The notes: generated from the sequence alone by a model not told the origin. A DNA stretch of 64,000 nt from an uncultured beta proteobacterium (GCA_903945325.1 CAJAVE010000269.1:1-64000); one strand, 5' to 3'; positions 11,768-22,360 are shown, counted from the first letter of the stretch. Made by a program: numbers and translations.

Positions 11768-12901
11768 ATGAGTTTGCACCCTTTCCTGGACAAAGCGCTG
11801 GACCTGGCCACTCAAAGCCTGACGCTCACTTCACCCAACCCGCGTGTCGGCTGCGTACTGACTGATTCCAGCGGCTTCATCCTTGGCCAGGGCCACACGC
11901 AACGCACTGGCGCTGCCCACGCCGAAGTGATGGCGCTTCGCGATGCCGCTGCCAATGGACGCTCAGTCGCTGGTGCCACCGCCTATGTCACGCTGGAGCC
12001 CTGCTCGCACCACGGTCGCACCGGACCTTGCTGCGATGCCCTGATTGCAGCGGGCATCACACGAGTAGTCGCGCTCCATGCGGACCCTAACCCATTGGTG
12101 GCGGGCCAAGGGTTTGCCAGACTGAGAGCCGCAGGTGCCGAGGTCGAGGTTTTGGCGGCAGACGAACCTCTGGCCATGCGGGCCCGGGAGCTCAATATTG
12201 GCTTCTTCAGTCGCATGATCCGGAAAAAACCGTGGGTGCGCATGAAGATTGCCGCCTCACTGGACGGAAAAACAGCGCTGAACAACGGCTCGAGCCAGTG
12301 GATTACTTCACCAGAAGCGCGGGCAGACGGTCATGCCTGGCGAGCCAGAGCCTGCGCCGTTCTGACAGGCATTGGCACCATTCTGCAAGATCGCCCCCGA
12401 ATGGACGTGCGGCTGGTTCAAACTTCCAGGCAGCCGCAGCTTGTCATAGTCGATAGCCGCCTGCAAACGCCACCAGATGCTACTATTTTTATAGCTGGTC
12501 GCGCAGTGTTTATATACTCTTCAGTCCAAAATGATGCCAAAAAGTTGGCACTGGAACAGCGCGGGGCAACGGTCATTTACTTGCCGGGCTCACACGCTGA
12601 TGGCACGCCAACCGGCAAGGTGGACTTGAGCGCCATGCTGTTGGATTTGGCTCAGCGTGAAATCAATGAATTGCACGTGGAAGCGGGTCATGGTCTCAAC
12701 GGATCCATGTTGCGAGAGGCATTGGTGGATGAATTGGTGGTCTATTTGGCACCCAAATTTGTGGGAAAAGGCCAGGAAATGGCCGACTTCGGCCCCCTGA
12801 TCAACCTCGACCAGTCGATGCAACTGGATTTTTCGTCAGCAATCCCCATCGGGCCAGATCTGCGCATCGTTGCCCGCGTGCGGGGTCGAGGCGTTTTTTA
12901 G
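11768..12901 (+). CDS. ribD: Bifunctional diaminohydroxyphosphoribosylaminopyrimidine deaminase / reductase RibD
   Basis: GAAHAEVMALRDA..., LEPCSHHGRTGPC deaminase zinc motif, reductase domain MKIAASLDGKTALNNGSSQWITS. Start set at ATG 11768 (MSLHPFLDKALDLA); the track start 11654 looks over-extended. Confidence 0.92.
   Translation: MSLHPFLDKALDLATQSLTLTSPNPRVGCVLTDSSGFILGQGHTQRTGAAHAEVMALRDAAANGRSVAGATAYVTLEPCSHHGRTGPCCDALIAAGITRVVALHADPNPLVAGQGFARLRAAGAEVEVLAADEPLAMRARELNIGFFSRMIRKKPWVRMKIAASLDGKTALNNGSSQWITSPEARADGHAWRARACAVLTGIGTILQDRPRMDVRLVQTSRQPQLVIVDSRLQTPPDATIFIAGRAVFIYSSVQNDAKKLALEQRGATVIYLPGSHADGTPTGKVDLSAMLLDLAQREINELHVEAGHGLNGSMLREALVDELVVYLAPKFVGKGQEMADFGPLINLDQSMQLDFSSAIPIGPDLRIVARVRGRGVF
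12479..12520 (+). repeat. Partial copy of the dispersed repeat inside ribD
   Basis: gctactatttttatagctggtcgcgcag resembles the first half of the repeat (gctattatttttatagctggttgcgcag); diverges afterwards. Confidence 0.5.
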
Positions 12902-12944
12902 CCCTATGTCCAGGCACGGGATCAATCCCTGCGAAAATACTGCC

Positions 12945-13577
12945 ATGTTTACAGGAATCATCACCAGCGTGGGCCGCATAGCCTTGGTCCAGGCCTTGGG
13001 AAACTCGGACACCCACGGCAAGCGACTCACCGTTGTTTGCCCGGCACACTACCTCGACGACGCAGGCCTGGGCGATAGCATCGCCCTGAACGGCGCCTGC
13101 ATGACCGTGACTTCTATTGACATCACCACAGGTCAGTTCACCGTTGATATATCAGCTGAATCACTGCGCAAGACGGCTGGTCTTGATGCACCTGGCCCCG
13201 TAAATCTGGAAAAGGCGCTGCGAGCCAATGATCGCCTGGGTGGGCATCTGGTTTCTGGCCACGTCGATGGCATTGGCACCGTCACGCATTTCGCGCAAAC
13301 CGGCGAAAGCTGGGAACTTCGCGTTCTGACGCCCAAGGATCTTGCAAAATTTCTGGCGTATAAAGGCTCCATAACAATCAATGGTGTCAGTCTGACGGTG
13401 AACCGCATTGCGGATACGCAGACGGGTTGCGAAGCGAGCATCAATCTCATCCCCCACACCGTCGACAATACGGCTCTGAGCGCCATTTCAGTTGGTTCTA
13501 TGGTCAATCTGGAAATTGACTTGATCGCACGCTATGTGGAGCGCATGCTCAAAAGTAGCCCGTCCCTGACAGCCTGA
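12945..13577 (+). CDS. ribE: Riboflavin synthase (alpha chain)
   Basis: MFTGIITSVGRI start and internal duplicated lumazine-binding domains; operon context. Start 12945 preferred over 12870. Confidence 0.92.
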   Translation: MFTGIITSVGRIALVQALGNSDTHGKRLTVVCPAHYLDDAGLGDSIALNGACMTVTSIDITTGQFTVDISAESLRKTAGLDAPGPVNLEKALRANDRLGGHLVSGHVDGIGTVTHFAQTGESWELRVLTPKDLAKFLAYKGSITINGVSLTVNRIADTQTGCEASINLIPHTVDNTALSAISVGSMVNLEIDLIARYVERMLKSSPSLTA

Positions 13578-13615
13578 TTGCCGTCTCGGTCAACCCCTTT
13601 GTACAGAGGACAACA

Positions 13616-14857
13616 ATGAAACGTGTTGATGATTTCCGCTTGAAATTTGGCCGCAAGGAACTGGTGCCCATCATGATTGGTGGCATGGGTGTAGACATCT
13701 CTACGGCCGAACTTGCTTTGGAGGCGGCTCGCCTGGGTGGCGTTGGCCACATATCGGATGCCATGGTTCAGGACGTGTCTGATCGTCGCTTTGACACCGA
13801 GTTTGTCAAGGAAAAGACCAAGTTCTACAAGCACAACATCGATAACTCCGACAAAAGCCTGGTCCAGTTCGATATGGGACGACTGGCGGAAGCTACCAAA
13901 CTGCATGTAGGCAAGACCATGGAAGCCAAGCGCGGCGAAGGCATGATCTTCGTTAACTGCATGGAAAAACTGACCATGAACTCACCGCGTGACACCCTGC
14001 AGGTGCGGCTGAACTCGGCGCTGGATGCGGGTATTGATGGGATCACGCTCAGCGCAGGACTGCACCTCGGGTCTTTTGGGCTGATGGCCGATCACCCGCG
14101 ATTTCGGGATGCGAAGCTGGGCATTATTGTGTCGTCGGTTCGAGCCTTGCAGTTATTTCTGCGAAAGACAGCCCGATTGAACCGACTGCCGGATTTCGTG
14201 ATCATCGAAGGTCCCCTGGCTGGAGGGCACCTGGGTTTTGGCATGGACTGGGCGCAGTACGACCTTGCCACCATCGTGGCAGAGATTGCACAATTCCTCA
14301 AAACCGAACAGCTTGACATCCCGCTCGTGGCCGCGGGTGGCATTTTTACCGGAACCGATGCCACCAACTTTCTGGAAAACGGCGCTGCTGCGGTGCAAGT
14401 GGCAACGCGCTTCACGGTGGCCAACGAGTGTGGCCTGCCAGACAAAGTCAAACAGGAGTACTACAAGGCCAGCGAAGAAGACATCGTGGTCAATACCCTG
14501 TCACCCACTGGCTATCCGATGCGCATGCTGCGCAACACACCCGCTATCGGGTCGGGCATTCGCCCCAATTGCGAAGCCTATGGCTATATCCTGGATGGCA
14601 ATGGCAGCTGTTCCTATATCAACGCCTACAACGCGCAAATCGTGATCCACCCGGATGGCAAGAATATTTCTGTGCCAGACAAAATCTGCATGTGCACCCA
14701 TATGCGCAACTACAACTGCTGGACTTGCGGCAGTTTGACGTACCGTCTCAAAGACACGACCCGCAAGCTGGCTGACGGCTCCTACCAGACACTGAGCGCC
14801 GAGCACATCTTCAAGGACTACCAGTTCAGCGTTGACCAACAGATTTTGCTACCATGA
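13616..14857 (+). CDS. Nitronate monooxygenase / 2-nitropropane dioxygenase-like FMN protein
   Basis: [68 protein letters not shown]; Cys-rich C-terminal [15 protein letters not shown]. Confidence 0.78.
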   Translation: MKRVDDFRLKFGRKELVPIMIGGMGVDISTAELALEAARLGGVGHISDAMVQDVSDRRFDTEFVKEKTKFYKHNIDNSDKSLVQFDMGRLAEATKLHVGKTMEAKRGEGMIFVNCMEKLTMNSPRDTLQVRLNSALDAGIDGITLSAGLHLGSFGLMADHPRFRDAKLGIIVSSVRALQLFLRKTARLNRLPDFVIIEGPLAGGHLGFGMDWAQYDLATIVAEIAQFLKTEQLDIPLVAAGGIFTGTDATNFLENGAAAVQVATRFTVANECGLPDKVKQEYYKASEEDIVVNTLSPTGYPMRMLRNTPAIGSGIRPNCEAYGYILDGNGSCSYINAYNAQIVIHPDGKNISVPDKICMCTHMRNYNCWTCGSLTYRLKDTTRKLADGSYQTLSAEHIFKDYQFSVDQQILLP

Positions 14858-15996
14858 ATTCCCAACAAGCTGTTTCCATTTCCCCTGTAGAAGACATCGT
14901 TGGCGACATGCGCGCCGGGCGCATGGTGATTCTGGTTGATGAAGAAGACCGCGAAAATGAAGGTGACCTGGTGCTGGCGGCGGACCATGTCACGCCGGAT
15001 GCCATCAACTTCATGGCCCGCTTCGGCCGTGGATTGATCTGCCTGACCCTGACCCGGGAGCGCTGTGAGCGGCTGCAACTCCCGCCCATGACCGCGCGCA
15101 ATGGCGACAAGAAAGGCACCGCTTTTACGGTATCAATTGAGGCCGCTGAGGGGGTCACCACCGGCATTTCCGCGGCTGACCGTTCGCGCACCATAGAGGC
15201 AGCGGTCGCAAAAAAAGCCGTCCCAGACGATCTTGTGCAGCCGGGCCACATCTTCCCCCTGCAAGCCGTAGATGGCGGCGTACTCATGCGCGCGGGCCAT
15301 ACTGAGGCTGGATGCGACCTGGCCGCCATGGCGGGGTGTTCACCCGCCTCCGTGATTTGTGAAATCATGAAGGACGATGGCACGATGGCCCGACTGCCGG
15401 ACCTGAAGCTTTTTGCCGCCGAACACGGTCTCAAGATTGGCACCATTGCCGACCTCATCGAATACCGCAGCAAGACCGAGTCCCTGATCCAGCAACTGGG
15501 ATCGCGCCCGCTGCAAACCGCTTTTGGCGAATTCACGGCCCATGCATTTCGCGACACCACCGGGTTTGGCGTGCATTTGGCCCTCGTCAAAGGTACATGG
15601 AGCACGACAGAATCGGTAGCGGTCAGGGTGCACGAACCCCTTTCGGTGCTGGATGCGCTGGAGACCGGGCGCACCATGCACTCCTGGAGTCTGGATGCCA
15701 CGTTGCTGCATATGCAACAGGAAGGCTCTGGCGTGGTCGTGCTGCTCAACTGCGGCGAAAGTGGTGAGCAGCTATTGGCACAATTTGACGGCACGGCGCA
15801 GTCGGCCCAGGCACCTGTGCGCGGACGCATGGATTTGCGCACCTACGGCGTCGGCGCCCAGATACTGCGCCAGTGCGGCGTGCAAAAGATGCGCCTGATG
15901 GGCAGCCCGCGCCGCATGCCCAGCATGACGGGTTACGGCCTGGAAATCACCGGCTACATCAACAAGAACAATCTTGCGGGACAGACCGAAGCGTAG
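14854..15996 (+). CDS. ribBX: 3,4-dihydroxy-2-butanone 4-phosphate synthase fused to a degenerate GTP cyclohydrolase II-like domain (RibBX type)
   Basis: N-terminal RibB ([37 protein letters not shown]). The C-terminal GCHII-like domain lacks the zinc-binding GDVFGSxRCDCG motif and has [28 protein letters not shown] instead. Confidence 0.85.
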   Translation: MNSQQAVSISPVEDIVGDMRAGRMVILVDEEDRENEGDLVLAADHVTPDAINFMARFGRGLICLTLTRERCERLQLPPMTARNGDKKGTAFTVSIEAAEGVTTGISAADRSRTIEAAVAKKAVPDDLVQPGHIFPLQAVDGGVLMRAGHTEAGCDLAAMAGCSPASVICEIMKDDGTMARLPDLKLFAAEHGLKIGTIADLIEYRSKTESLIQQLGSRPLQTAFGEFTAHAFRDTTGFGVHLALVKGTWSTTESVAVRVHEPLSVLDALETGRTMHSWSLDATLLHMQQEGSGVVVLLNCGESGEQLLAQFDGTAQSAQAPVRGRMDLRTYGVGAQILRQCGVQKMRLMGSPRRMPSMTGYGLEITGYINKNNLAGQTEA

Positions 15997-16033
15997 CGCC
16001 GCTCTGTCCTCAACACATCCAGGAATCCACAAT

Positions 16034-16507
16034 ATGTTTGGCGCAGACAAGGGCAATGTAGCCTCTACCGACGACCGCATGAACGGCAAGAGACTCAAGA
16101 TTGGCATTGTGCAGGCTCGCTTCAACGCTGCCATTACCGACACGTTGGCCCAGGCCTGCAAGCTTGAGTTGCTGGCACTGGGCGTTGCCGAGAAAGACAT
16201 CGATCATGTGACCGTTCCAGGTGCGCTGGAAGTACCGGTTGCGCTACAGGCTCTGGCTGAAAAGGCCGGCTACGACGCGCTGGTCGCCATTGGGTGCATC
16301 GTCCGGGGTGAAACCTACCACTTTGAACTGGTGGCCAACGAATCGGGTGCCGGCGTAACCCGGGTATCCCTGGATTACCAGTTGCCCATTGCCAACGCGA
16401 TTTTGACCACTGAGGACATGCCACAGGCCGTTGCCCGTCAGGAAGAAAAAGGGCGTGATGCCGCCCGCGTTGCCATCGAAATGGCCAATCTGCTGGAGTC
16501 TTTCTAA
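16034..16507 (+). CDS. ribH: 6,7-dimethyl-8-ribityllumazine synthase
   Basis: [59 protein letters not shown]. Start 16034 (MFGADKG). Confidence 0.93.
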   Translation: MFGADKGNVASTDDRMNGKRLKIGIVQARFNAAITDTLAQACKLELLALGVAEKDIDHVTVPGALEVPVALQALAEKAGYDALVAIGCIVRGETYHFELVANESGAGVTRVSLDYQLPIANAILTTEDMPQAVARQEEKGRDAARVAIEMANLLESF

Positions 16508-17049
16508 TGAGTGACATGAAACCACCCGCTGCTGCCAAGCGCCCTCCCCGCCAGTCCCGCTCGGGCCTGACGAGTACCGGCGCACGCAAGGCCGGCAGCA
16601 AGTCGGACCGCAGCCGCGCGCGCGAATTCGCATTGCAGGGGCTTTACCAGAGCCTGGTAGGTGGTAATTCGGTGACTGACATTGACCTCTTCACCCGTGA
16701 CCTGGCCGGGTTCAGCAAGGCGGACTCGGTCCATTTCGATGCCTTGCTGCAAGGCTGCGTCTCAGAGGCCATGCAGCTTGACGCTTTGATCGTTCCACTG
16801 CTGGACCGCCCCCTGGCCGAGATTTCTCCCATTGAGCACGCCATCATGTGGATTGGCGCCTACGAGTTCAGCCATTGCCCGGATGTGCCGTGGCGCGTGG
16901 TACTGAACGAGTGCATTGAACTGGCCAAAGAGTTTGGCGGTACTGACGGCCACAAGTATGTCAACGCCGTGCTTAACGGTGTCGCGCCCCTTTTGCGGGC
17001 TACGGAAATCGAGGCGGATCGGGGTCAGGGCAAAAAGCCCCGTACCTAA
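16507..17049 (+). CDS. nusB: Transcription antitermination protein NusB
   Basis: [43 protein letters not shown]; classical ribH-nusB linkage. Confidence 0.92.
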   Translation: MSDMKPPAAAKRPPRQSRSGLTSTGARKAGSKSDRSRAREFALQGLYQSLVGGNSVTDIDLFTRDLAGFSKADSVHFDALLQGCVSEAMQLDALIVPLLDRPLAEISPIEHAIMWIGAYEFSHCPDVPWRVVLNECIELAKEFGGTDGHKYVNAVLNGVAPLLRATEIEADRGQGKKPRT

Positions 17050-17069
17050 ATCGCCGGACCCCCAAGCCC

Positions 17070-18254
17070 ATGCAGATATCCTCACGCGCGCGAAAAATAG
17101 AACCCTTTTATGTCATGGAGGTCGCCAAGGCGGCCTCCGCGCTGGCTCGCGACGTAGCGCACACCGATGCGCCCATGATTTTCCTGAACATTGGCGAGCC
17201 AGATTTCACGGCGCCTCCGCTGGTGCAGGTCGCGGCCGAAAAAGCCATACGCGATGGCCAGACCCAATACACCCAGGCAACCGGACTGCTGGCCTTGCGC
17301 GAGCGCATCAGTCAATGGTATTTGGATCGCTTTCGGGTGACGGTGCCAGCCAGCCGGATTGTGGTGACTGCCGGCGCATCGGCAGCCCTGCATCTGGCCT
17401 GTATGGCCCTGATCGAGCCCGGTGATGAAATCCTGATGCCCGACCCCAGTTACCCCTGCAACCGGCACTTTGTCAGCGCCTCCGAGGGCAAAGCCATCCT
17501 GGTTCCCACCACGGCTGAAGACCGCTTCCAGCTCAGCGCAGCGCAGGTGCAGGCGGCTTGGGGGCCGCGCACGCGCGGCGTGTTGCTGGCATCACCCTCC
17601 AACCCCACCGGTACCTCCATTCACCCGGATACCCTGCGCGACATCCACCGCGTGGTGCAAGCAAAGGGTGGCATCACGCTGGTGGATGAAATTTACCTGG
17701 GCCTCAGTTTCGAGGCGCAGTACGGGCAAACGGCCCTGGCGCTGGATGAGCACATCATCAGCATCAACAGTTTCAGCAAATACTTCAACATGACGGGGTG
17801 GCGCCTGGGCTGGATGGTGGTGCCCGAGAAATTGGTGCCGGTCATCGAGCGGCTGGCGCAAAACCTGTTCATTTGCCCCAGCACCATTGCCCAGTACGCG
17901 GCATTGGCCTGCTTTGAATCCGAAAGCCTGGCGCTATACGAGCAGCGCCGTCAGGAATTCAAGGCGCGTCGGGACTACTTCCTACCCCAGCTCAACGCCA
18001 TGGGTCTGACCGTACCGGTCATGCCAGATGGTGCCTTTTACGCCTGGGCCGACTGCTCAGCAGCCTGTGCCAAGCTCGGAATCAAGGACAGCTGGGATTT
18101 TGCCTTTCATCTCATGAACCAAGCCCATGTCGCCATCACACCGGGGCGGGACTTTGGCACAGCGCAGACGGGGCATTTCGTGCGTTTCTCCACCGCGAGT
18201 TCCATGCAGCACCTTGAGCAAGCCGTTGCCCGTTTGCGGGCGCACCTTCTGTAG
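17070..18254 (+). CDS. Class I/II PLP-dependent aminotransferase
   Basis: NIGEPDFTAPPLVQ, NSFSKYFNMTGWRLGWMVVP PLP-lysine motif, FVRFSTASS. Confidence 0.88.
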   Translation: MQISSRARKIEPFYVMEVAKAASALARDVAHTDAPMIFLNIGEPDFTAPPLVQVAAEKAIRDGQTQYTQATGLLALRERISQWYLDRFRVTVPASRIVVTAGASAALHLACMALIEPGDEILMPDPSYPCNRHFVSASEGKAILVPTTAEDRFQLSAAQVQAAWGPRTRGVLLASPSNPTGTSIHPDTLRDIHRVVQAKGGITLVDEIYLGLSFEAQYGQTALALDEHIISINSFSKYFNMTGWRLGWMVVPEKLVPVIERLAQNLFICPSTIAQYAALACFESESLALYEQRRQEFKARRDYFLPQLNAMGLTVPVMPDGAFYAWADCSAACAKLGIKDSWDFAFHLMNQAHVAITPGRDFGTAQTGHFVRFSTASSMQHLEQAVARLRAHLL

Positions 18255-18300
18255 CGCCCGCCCACCCTATTCCTGCCATTTGACACTGTGACACTTTGAC

Positions 18301-18993
18301 ATGAACCAAGACCTATCCATTCTCCATCTGGTGCTGAATGCCAGTTTTGTCGTGCAAGGCGTGATGCTGCTGCTCATGGTGGTGTCCGTCATGAGCTGGG
18401 CTGCCATCTTCCGCAAATTTTTTGCACTCAACCGCATCAAGACACTCAATGAAGTCTTTGAGCGCGACTTCTGGTCGGGCACCAGCCTGAACGACCTGTT
18501 TGCGTCAGCCTCCAAGAACGCCAGCCAGGTGGGGCCCATGGAGCGCATTTTTGCCAGCGGCATGCGCGAGTTCCAGAAACTGCGGGAGCGCCGAATCACC
18601 GATGTTGGCACCCTGATGGACGGCGCCCGCCGCGCCATGCGTGCCAGTTTTCAGCGCGAGATGGACGTCATTGAAACCAACCTGTCCTTCCTGGCATCGG
18701 TCGGCTCCGTCTCGCCCTATGTCGGCCTCTTTGGCACGGTCTGGGGCATCATGCACGCCTTTGTGGGTTTGGCGGCGTTGACACAGGTCACTCTGGCTAC
18801 CGTGGCGCCCGGCATTGCAGAAGCACTGGTGGCAACCGCTATCGGCCTTTTTGCAGCCATTCCCGCCGTCGTTGCCTACAACCGCTTTGCGCGCGATATC
18901 GACCGCATTGCAACCCAACAGGAGACCTTTATTGAAGAGTTCTCCAACATCCTGCAACGCAACGTGGGTGCGCAAGCCAGCGCTCCACGCTAA
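18301..18993 (+). CDS. tolQ: TolQ (Tol-Pal proton channel subunit)
   Basis: VGSVSPYVGLFGTVWGIMHAFVGLA and following TM helices; followed by tolR and tolA. Confidence 0.9.
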   Translation: MNQDLSILHLVLNASFVVQGVMLLLMVVSVMSWAAIFRKFFALNRIKTLNEVFERDFWSGTSLNDLFASASKNASQVGPMERIFASGMREFQKLRERRITDVGTLMDGARRAMRASFQREMDVIETNLSFLASVGSVSPYVGLFGTVWGIMHAFVGLAALTQVTLATVAPGIAEALVATAIGLFAAIPAVVAYNRFARDIDRIATQQETFIEEFSNILQRNVGAQASAPR

Positions 18994-18996
18994 ACC

Positions 18997-19431
18997 ATGC
19001 CCGCCGTAACCCACCGCGGCCGTGGCCGTCGCACCATCAACGAGATCAACATGGTGCCCTTCATTGACGTGATGCTGGTGCTGCTGATCATCTTCATGGT
19101 GACCGCCCCCCTCATTACCCCCAGCATGATTGACCTGCCCAGCGTGGGCAAAGCATCGCGACAACCTGACCAGATTATTCAGATCATCATCAGCAAAAAC
19201 GACGGTCTGGAAGTCAAGATCAAGGACAAGACCACGCCATTGACGCTCAAAGACCTGGCCACCACGGTCAAGAGTGCCCAGGGGCCACGTGACGGGTCCG
19301 CAGCAGCCAACTCGGCCGTGGTCATCAGCGCTGACAAGAACGTGAAGTACGAAAGCGTGGTGAAGGTCATGGACACCTTGCAACGTGCAGGTATCCAGCG
19401 CGTCGGCCTGTCCGTCCAACTGGCCAACTGA
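18997..19431 (+). CDS. tolR: TolR (ExbD/TolR family)
   Basis: EINMVPFIDVMLVLLIIFMVTAPLI. Confidence 0.9.
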   Translation: MPAVTHRGRGRRTINEINMVPFIDVMLVLLIIFMVTAPLITPSMIDLPSVGKASRQPDQIIQIIISKNDGLEVKIKDKTTPLTLKDLATTVKSAQGPRDGSAAANSAVVISADKNVKYESVVKVMDTLQRAGIQRVGLSVQLAN

Positions 19432-19466
19432 CAGACAGCGACCCGCCGCATCTCTGCATTCCCCCC

Positions 19467-20366
19467 ATGACCGCCATCACCGCACGCATGGAATTTGCAC
19501 CGCCCCCGACGAAGGGGCTCTTGCGTGCTTTCGGACTGGCAATTGTGGCCCACGGCCTGCTACTGATGGTCTTGACCCTGGGTTTGCAGTGGAAACGTGA
19601 TCCCGTTTTGGTCACGGTAGAGGCTGAGCTGTGGTCAGCACTGCCGGTACAGGCAGCACCGCCAGCGGTTCCCGAGCCCACTCCGATTCCGCCAGAACCC
19701 GTCCCTGAGCCAAAGCCGGTGGTTGCGCCACCGACTCCGTTGCCGCCCGCCGTTGACCCCAACATCGCCGTTGCGCAGGAAAAAGCAAGGCTCCAAAAAG
19801 AAAAACAGTTGCAGCTGGAGCTGGAAAAGCGCCAGAAAGACGCCCTGCTTGCCAAGAAGCGTGCAGAAGAATTGGAGGCCAAAGCGAAGAGCGAACGCGA
19901 AGAGCGCGACAAACTGGCCCGCGACAAGCAACAGCAACTCGCGCAGCAGAAGGCAACGACAGCCAAGTCCGAGGCAGACGCCAAGAAGCTTGCAGAGTTG
20001 CGCCAGCAGCAAATCGACCGCATGAACCGCCTGGCTGGGCAGTCGGGGGGGAGTGGTGCGCCCGAGTCCACGGGCACGGCCAAACAGTCATCAGGCCCGA
20101 CGGCCAGCTACGCCGGCCGCATCGCGGCACGCATCAAGCCCAACATCACCTATACCGAGCTGATTTTGGGCAACCCTGCTGCGGATGTCGAAGTGCGCAC
20201 CTCGCCCGACGGAACCATCATCAGCCGCAAGCTGGTCAAGTCCAGTGGCGTCAAGTCTTGGGATGATGCGGTACTCAACGCCATCGACAAGACGGAAAAA
20301 CTACCCCCTGACACGGATGGCCGGGTGATCCCTTCACTGGTCCTGGGCTTTCGTCCAAGAGACTAA
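19467..20366 (+). CDS. tolA: TolA (cell envelope integrity protein, TonB-like C-terminus)
   Basis: N-terminal TM, Pro-rich, long K/A/E/Q coiled coil, C-terminal RIKPNITYTELILGNPAADVEVRTSPDGTI. Confidence 0.87.
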   Translation: MTAITARMEFAPPPTKGLLRAFGLAIVAHGLLLMVLTLGLQWKRDPVLVTVEAELWSALPVQAAPPAVPEPTPIPPEPVPEPKPVVAPPTPLPPAVDPNIAVAQEKARLQKEKQLQLELEKRQKDALLAKKRAEELEAKAKSEREERDKLARDKQQQLAQQKATTAKSEADAKKLAELRQQQIDRMNRLAGQSGGSGAPESTGTAKQSSGPTASYAGRIAARIKPNITYTELILGNPAADVEVRTSPDGTIISRKLVKSSGVKSWDDAVLNAIDKTEKLPPDTDGRVIPSLVLGFRPRD

Positions 20367-21061
20367 TGTGTGAGTGCCAGAACCTCGAGCACCCGGGTTA
20401 AATCCGGCCCGGTGTAACTGGGTAGTGGCCCGATGGTCTCAGCGGGCAGGTTTTGGCGGTTCACCCACAGCGTGGTGAAACCAAACCAGCTGGCACCCAA
20501 GGCATCCCATGCATTGCTGGATACAAAAAGCACCTCGTCCGCTTGAACCTCAAATGCCTGGAGCACCAGACCGTAGCACTGCGGCGCAGTTTTGAACAGG
20601 CGAATGCCGTCTACAGAAATGACCCGGCTCAGCAGTTCGGTGAAACCCGCGCTGGCTACCGCAGAAGCCAGCATGTCCGGGCTACCGTTGGACAAAATGG
20701 CAGTGGGCAAACCCATGGCGCGCAGTTGTTGCAGCACGCCCAGGTTTTCAGAAAAAGCGGTGAGTCTGGCGTATTGCGCCATCAGGGCGTCTTCATGGTC
20801 TTTCGAATGCACCAGCTTCTGGCGCGCCAGCGTGTAGCGCAGCGCGGCTTGCGTCAGATCCCAAAAGCTTTGGTAATAGCGACTCCCTCCAACGCCCTGC
20901 GCGTCAGACTGGGTGACCAGCCGGGTGTACTCAATCTGCTTGTCGCGCCACAGCGCAGAAATGGCAGCGCCCTGCCCCGGATACAGGCTTTCGGCAAGCG
21001 CGCTAATGGAATGGACATCAAACAGCGTGCCATAGGCATCAAAGACAACGACTTTTATCAT
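20363..21061 (-). CDS. Haloacid dehalogenase, type II (HAD superfamily)
   Basis: MIKVVVFDAYGTLFDVHS, ILSNGSPDML, LFVSSNAWDALGASWFGF. Start 21061. Confidence 0.88.
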   Translation of the reverse strand: MIKVVVFDAYGTLFDVHSISALAESLYPGQGAAISALWRDKQIEYTRLVTQSDAQGVGGSRYYQSFWDLTQAALRYTLARQKLVHSKDHEDALMAQYARLTAFSENLGVLQQLRAMGLPTAILSNGSPDMLASAVASAGFTELLSRVISVDGIRLFKTAPQCYGLVLQAFEVQADEVLFVSSNAWDALGASWFGFTTLWVNRQNLPAETIGPLPSYTGPDLTRVLEVLALTH

Positions 21062-21079
21062 GGCGTATCGCTCCAAAAT

Positions 21080-21141
21080 GCTATTAAATATATAGCTGGT
21101 TGCGCAGATTCCACGGGGGCTAGAGGCTGATTTGGCTTAAA
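21080..21141 (+). repeat. Dispersed repeat, copy 2 (left member of a direct-repeat pair)
   Basis: gctattaaatatatagctggttgcgcagattccacgggggctagaggctgatttggcttaaa; about 60/62 identical to 22841-22902. Confidence 0.93.
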
Positions 21142-21189
21142 ACATAATCCTCAGGAAAACCCTCTTCGAGACACTTCAACCCCATTGGC

Positions 21190-22341
21190 TTACTTTCCAG
21201 TTGTAACCGATGTCACATCTGCTGGCAGCGGCTGTGTCAGCTTCATCTCAAATTGTGCCTGGCGGTGGTGGTTGGCGCACAGCACGGTCACGTCTTTCAG
21301 CGTGGTGCGGCGCACGCCTTCGCTCACGGGGTGCCGATGGTGCACATCCAGCAGGTGGGCCTGGCTGACATCGCATCCGGCGTGCTGGCAAGTGGTGCCG
21401 TAGTGTTTGAGAGCCGCCTTGCGCAGGCCCGGGTCGCGCTCGGCAGCGGACAGCACCAGTTCCTGCCGCGCACCCTCTTCAAACACCTGGCGCGCGGACC
21501 AGTTGGCGGCAAAGCGCTCGGGCACAAAGCGGCCCAGTTTGCTGACCCTTGCGTCCAGCACCACCACCGTGCAAACGGCATCGGGAGTGCGCAGGCCACG
21601 GCCAATGGCCTGGCGCATGCGGCGGCTGGCGGTGACCTTGGCGTCCAGATACGAGGTCACCGCCTCGCCATCCACCACCACCGGCGCACCAAACGGAACC
21701 CGGGGAATGACAACGGTGCGCCAGCGCGTGGGGGTGTCCAGCCCCGCCCAGGCACCCGCGCGAATCAGCAGGTCGGCCTGCGCGCCCACGGCGGCCAGCA
21801 GCCGCTCGGTCAGGTCATGGCTGGGCGTCACCACTAGCGTGGGGCGCTGGGCGCTCTGGATGCACTGCACGGTGGCGGCAAACCAATCATCGGTTTCCAC
21901 TTCATGCGCGTGCAGCACAAAATCGAGCGCGCCATGGCGCTCAGGCTCAATGCTGGCGGACAGGCTGCTGGCGGCGTCCAGCCCCATGGCGTGCCTGAAG
22001 TTGTCAAACTTGCCGTTGTGCGACAGCGTGGCGGATAGGAACACCGTGCTGGCGCGGTTGCTCACCTTTTTGAGCAGGCGCGCGGGCAGGCGGTGGTGCA
22101 ACCGGGCATTGCCATCGCCATCCAGCCCGACTGACGCATAGCCTACCGGCTCGGCCAGTATTTCCAGCATCACCCGTGCGGCGGCCTTTTGCTCGGCCTC
22201 AACGGTGTGGGAGCGGGTGGTGCTGATGCGCTCCAGCGCCACCGGCAGCGGCTGGCCCTGCAGCAGCGTTGCGTCAATCACGCAGTCGCTTTGCAGTGCG
22301 GTCATGTCGGGCAGCTGGTCGGCTTCGTCAAACACGATCAC
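21190..22341 (-). pseudogene. DinG-like helicase C-terminal half fused to an HNH endonuclease domain, N-terminally truncated
   Basis: Starts at the DEAD-box-like Walker B (VIVFDEADQLPD); contains SATLSHNGKFD and QAIGRGLRTPDAV helicase motif VI-like; C-terminal CQHAGCDVSQAHLLDVHHRHPVSEGVRRTTLKDVTVLCANHHRQAQ HNH. No Walker A in frame: upstream DNA is a TA toxin and the frame closes with a TGA just upstream. Confidence 0.72.
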
Positions 22342-22360
22342 GTCCCGCGCGGTGGCCCCG

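Noticed and set aside
14826-15842. 338-aa minus-strand ORF over ribBX
   Set aside because: Antisense to the recognisable RibB domain.
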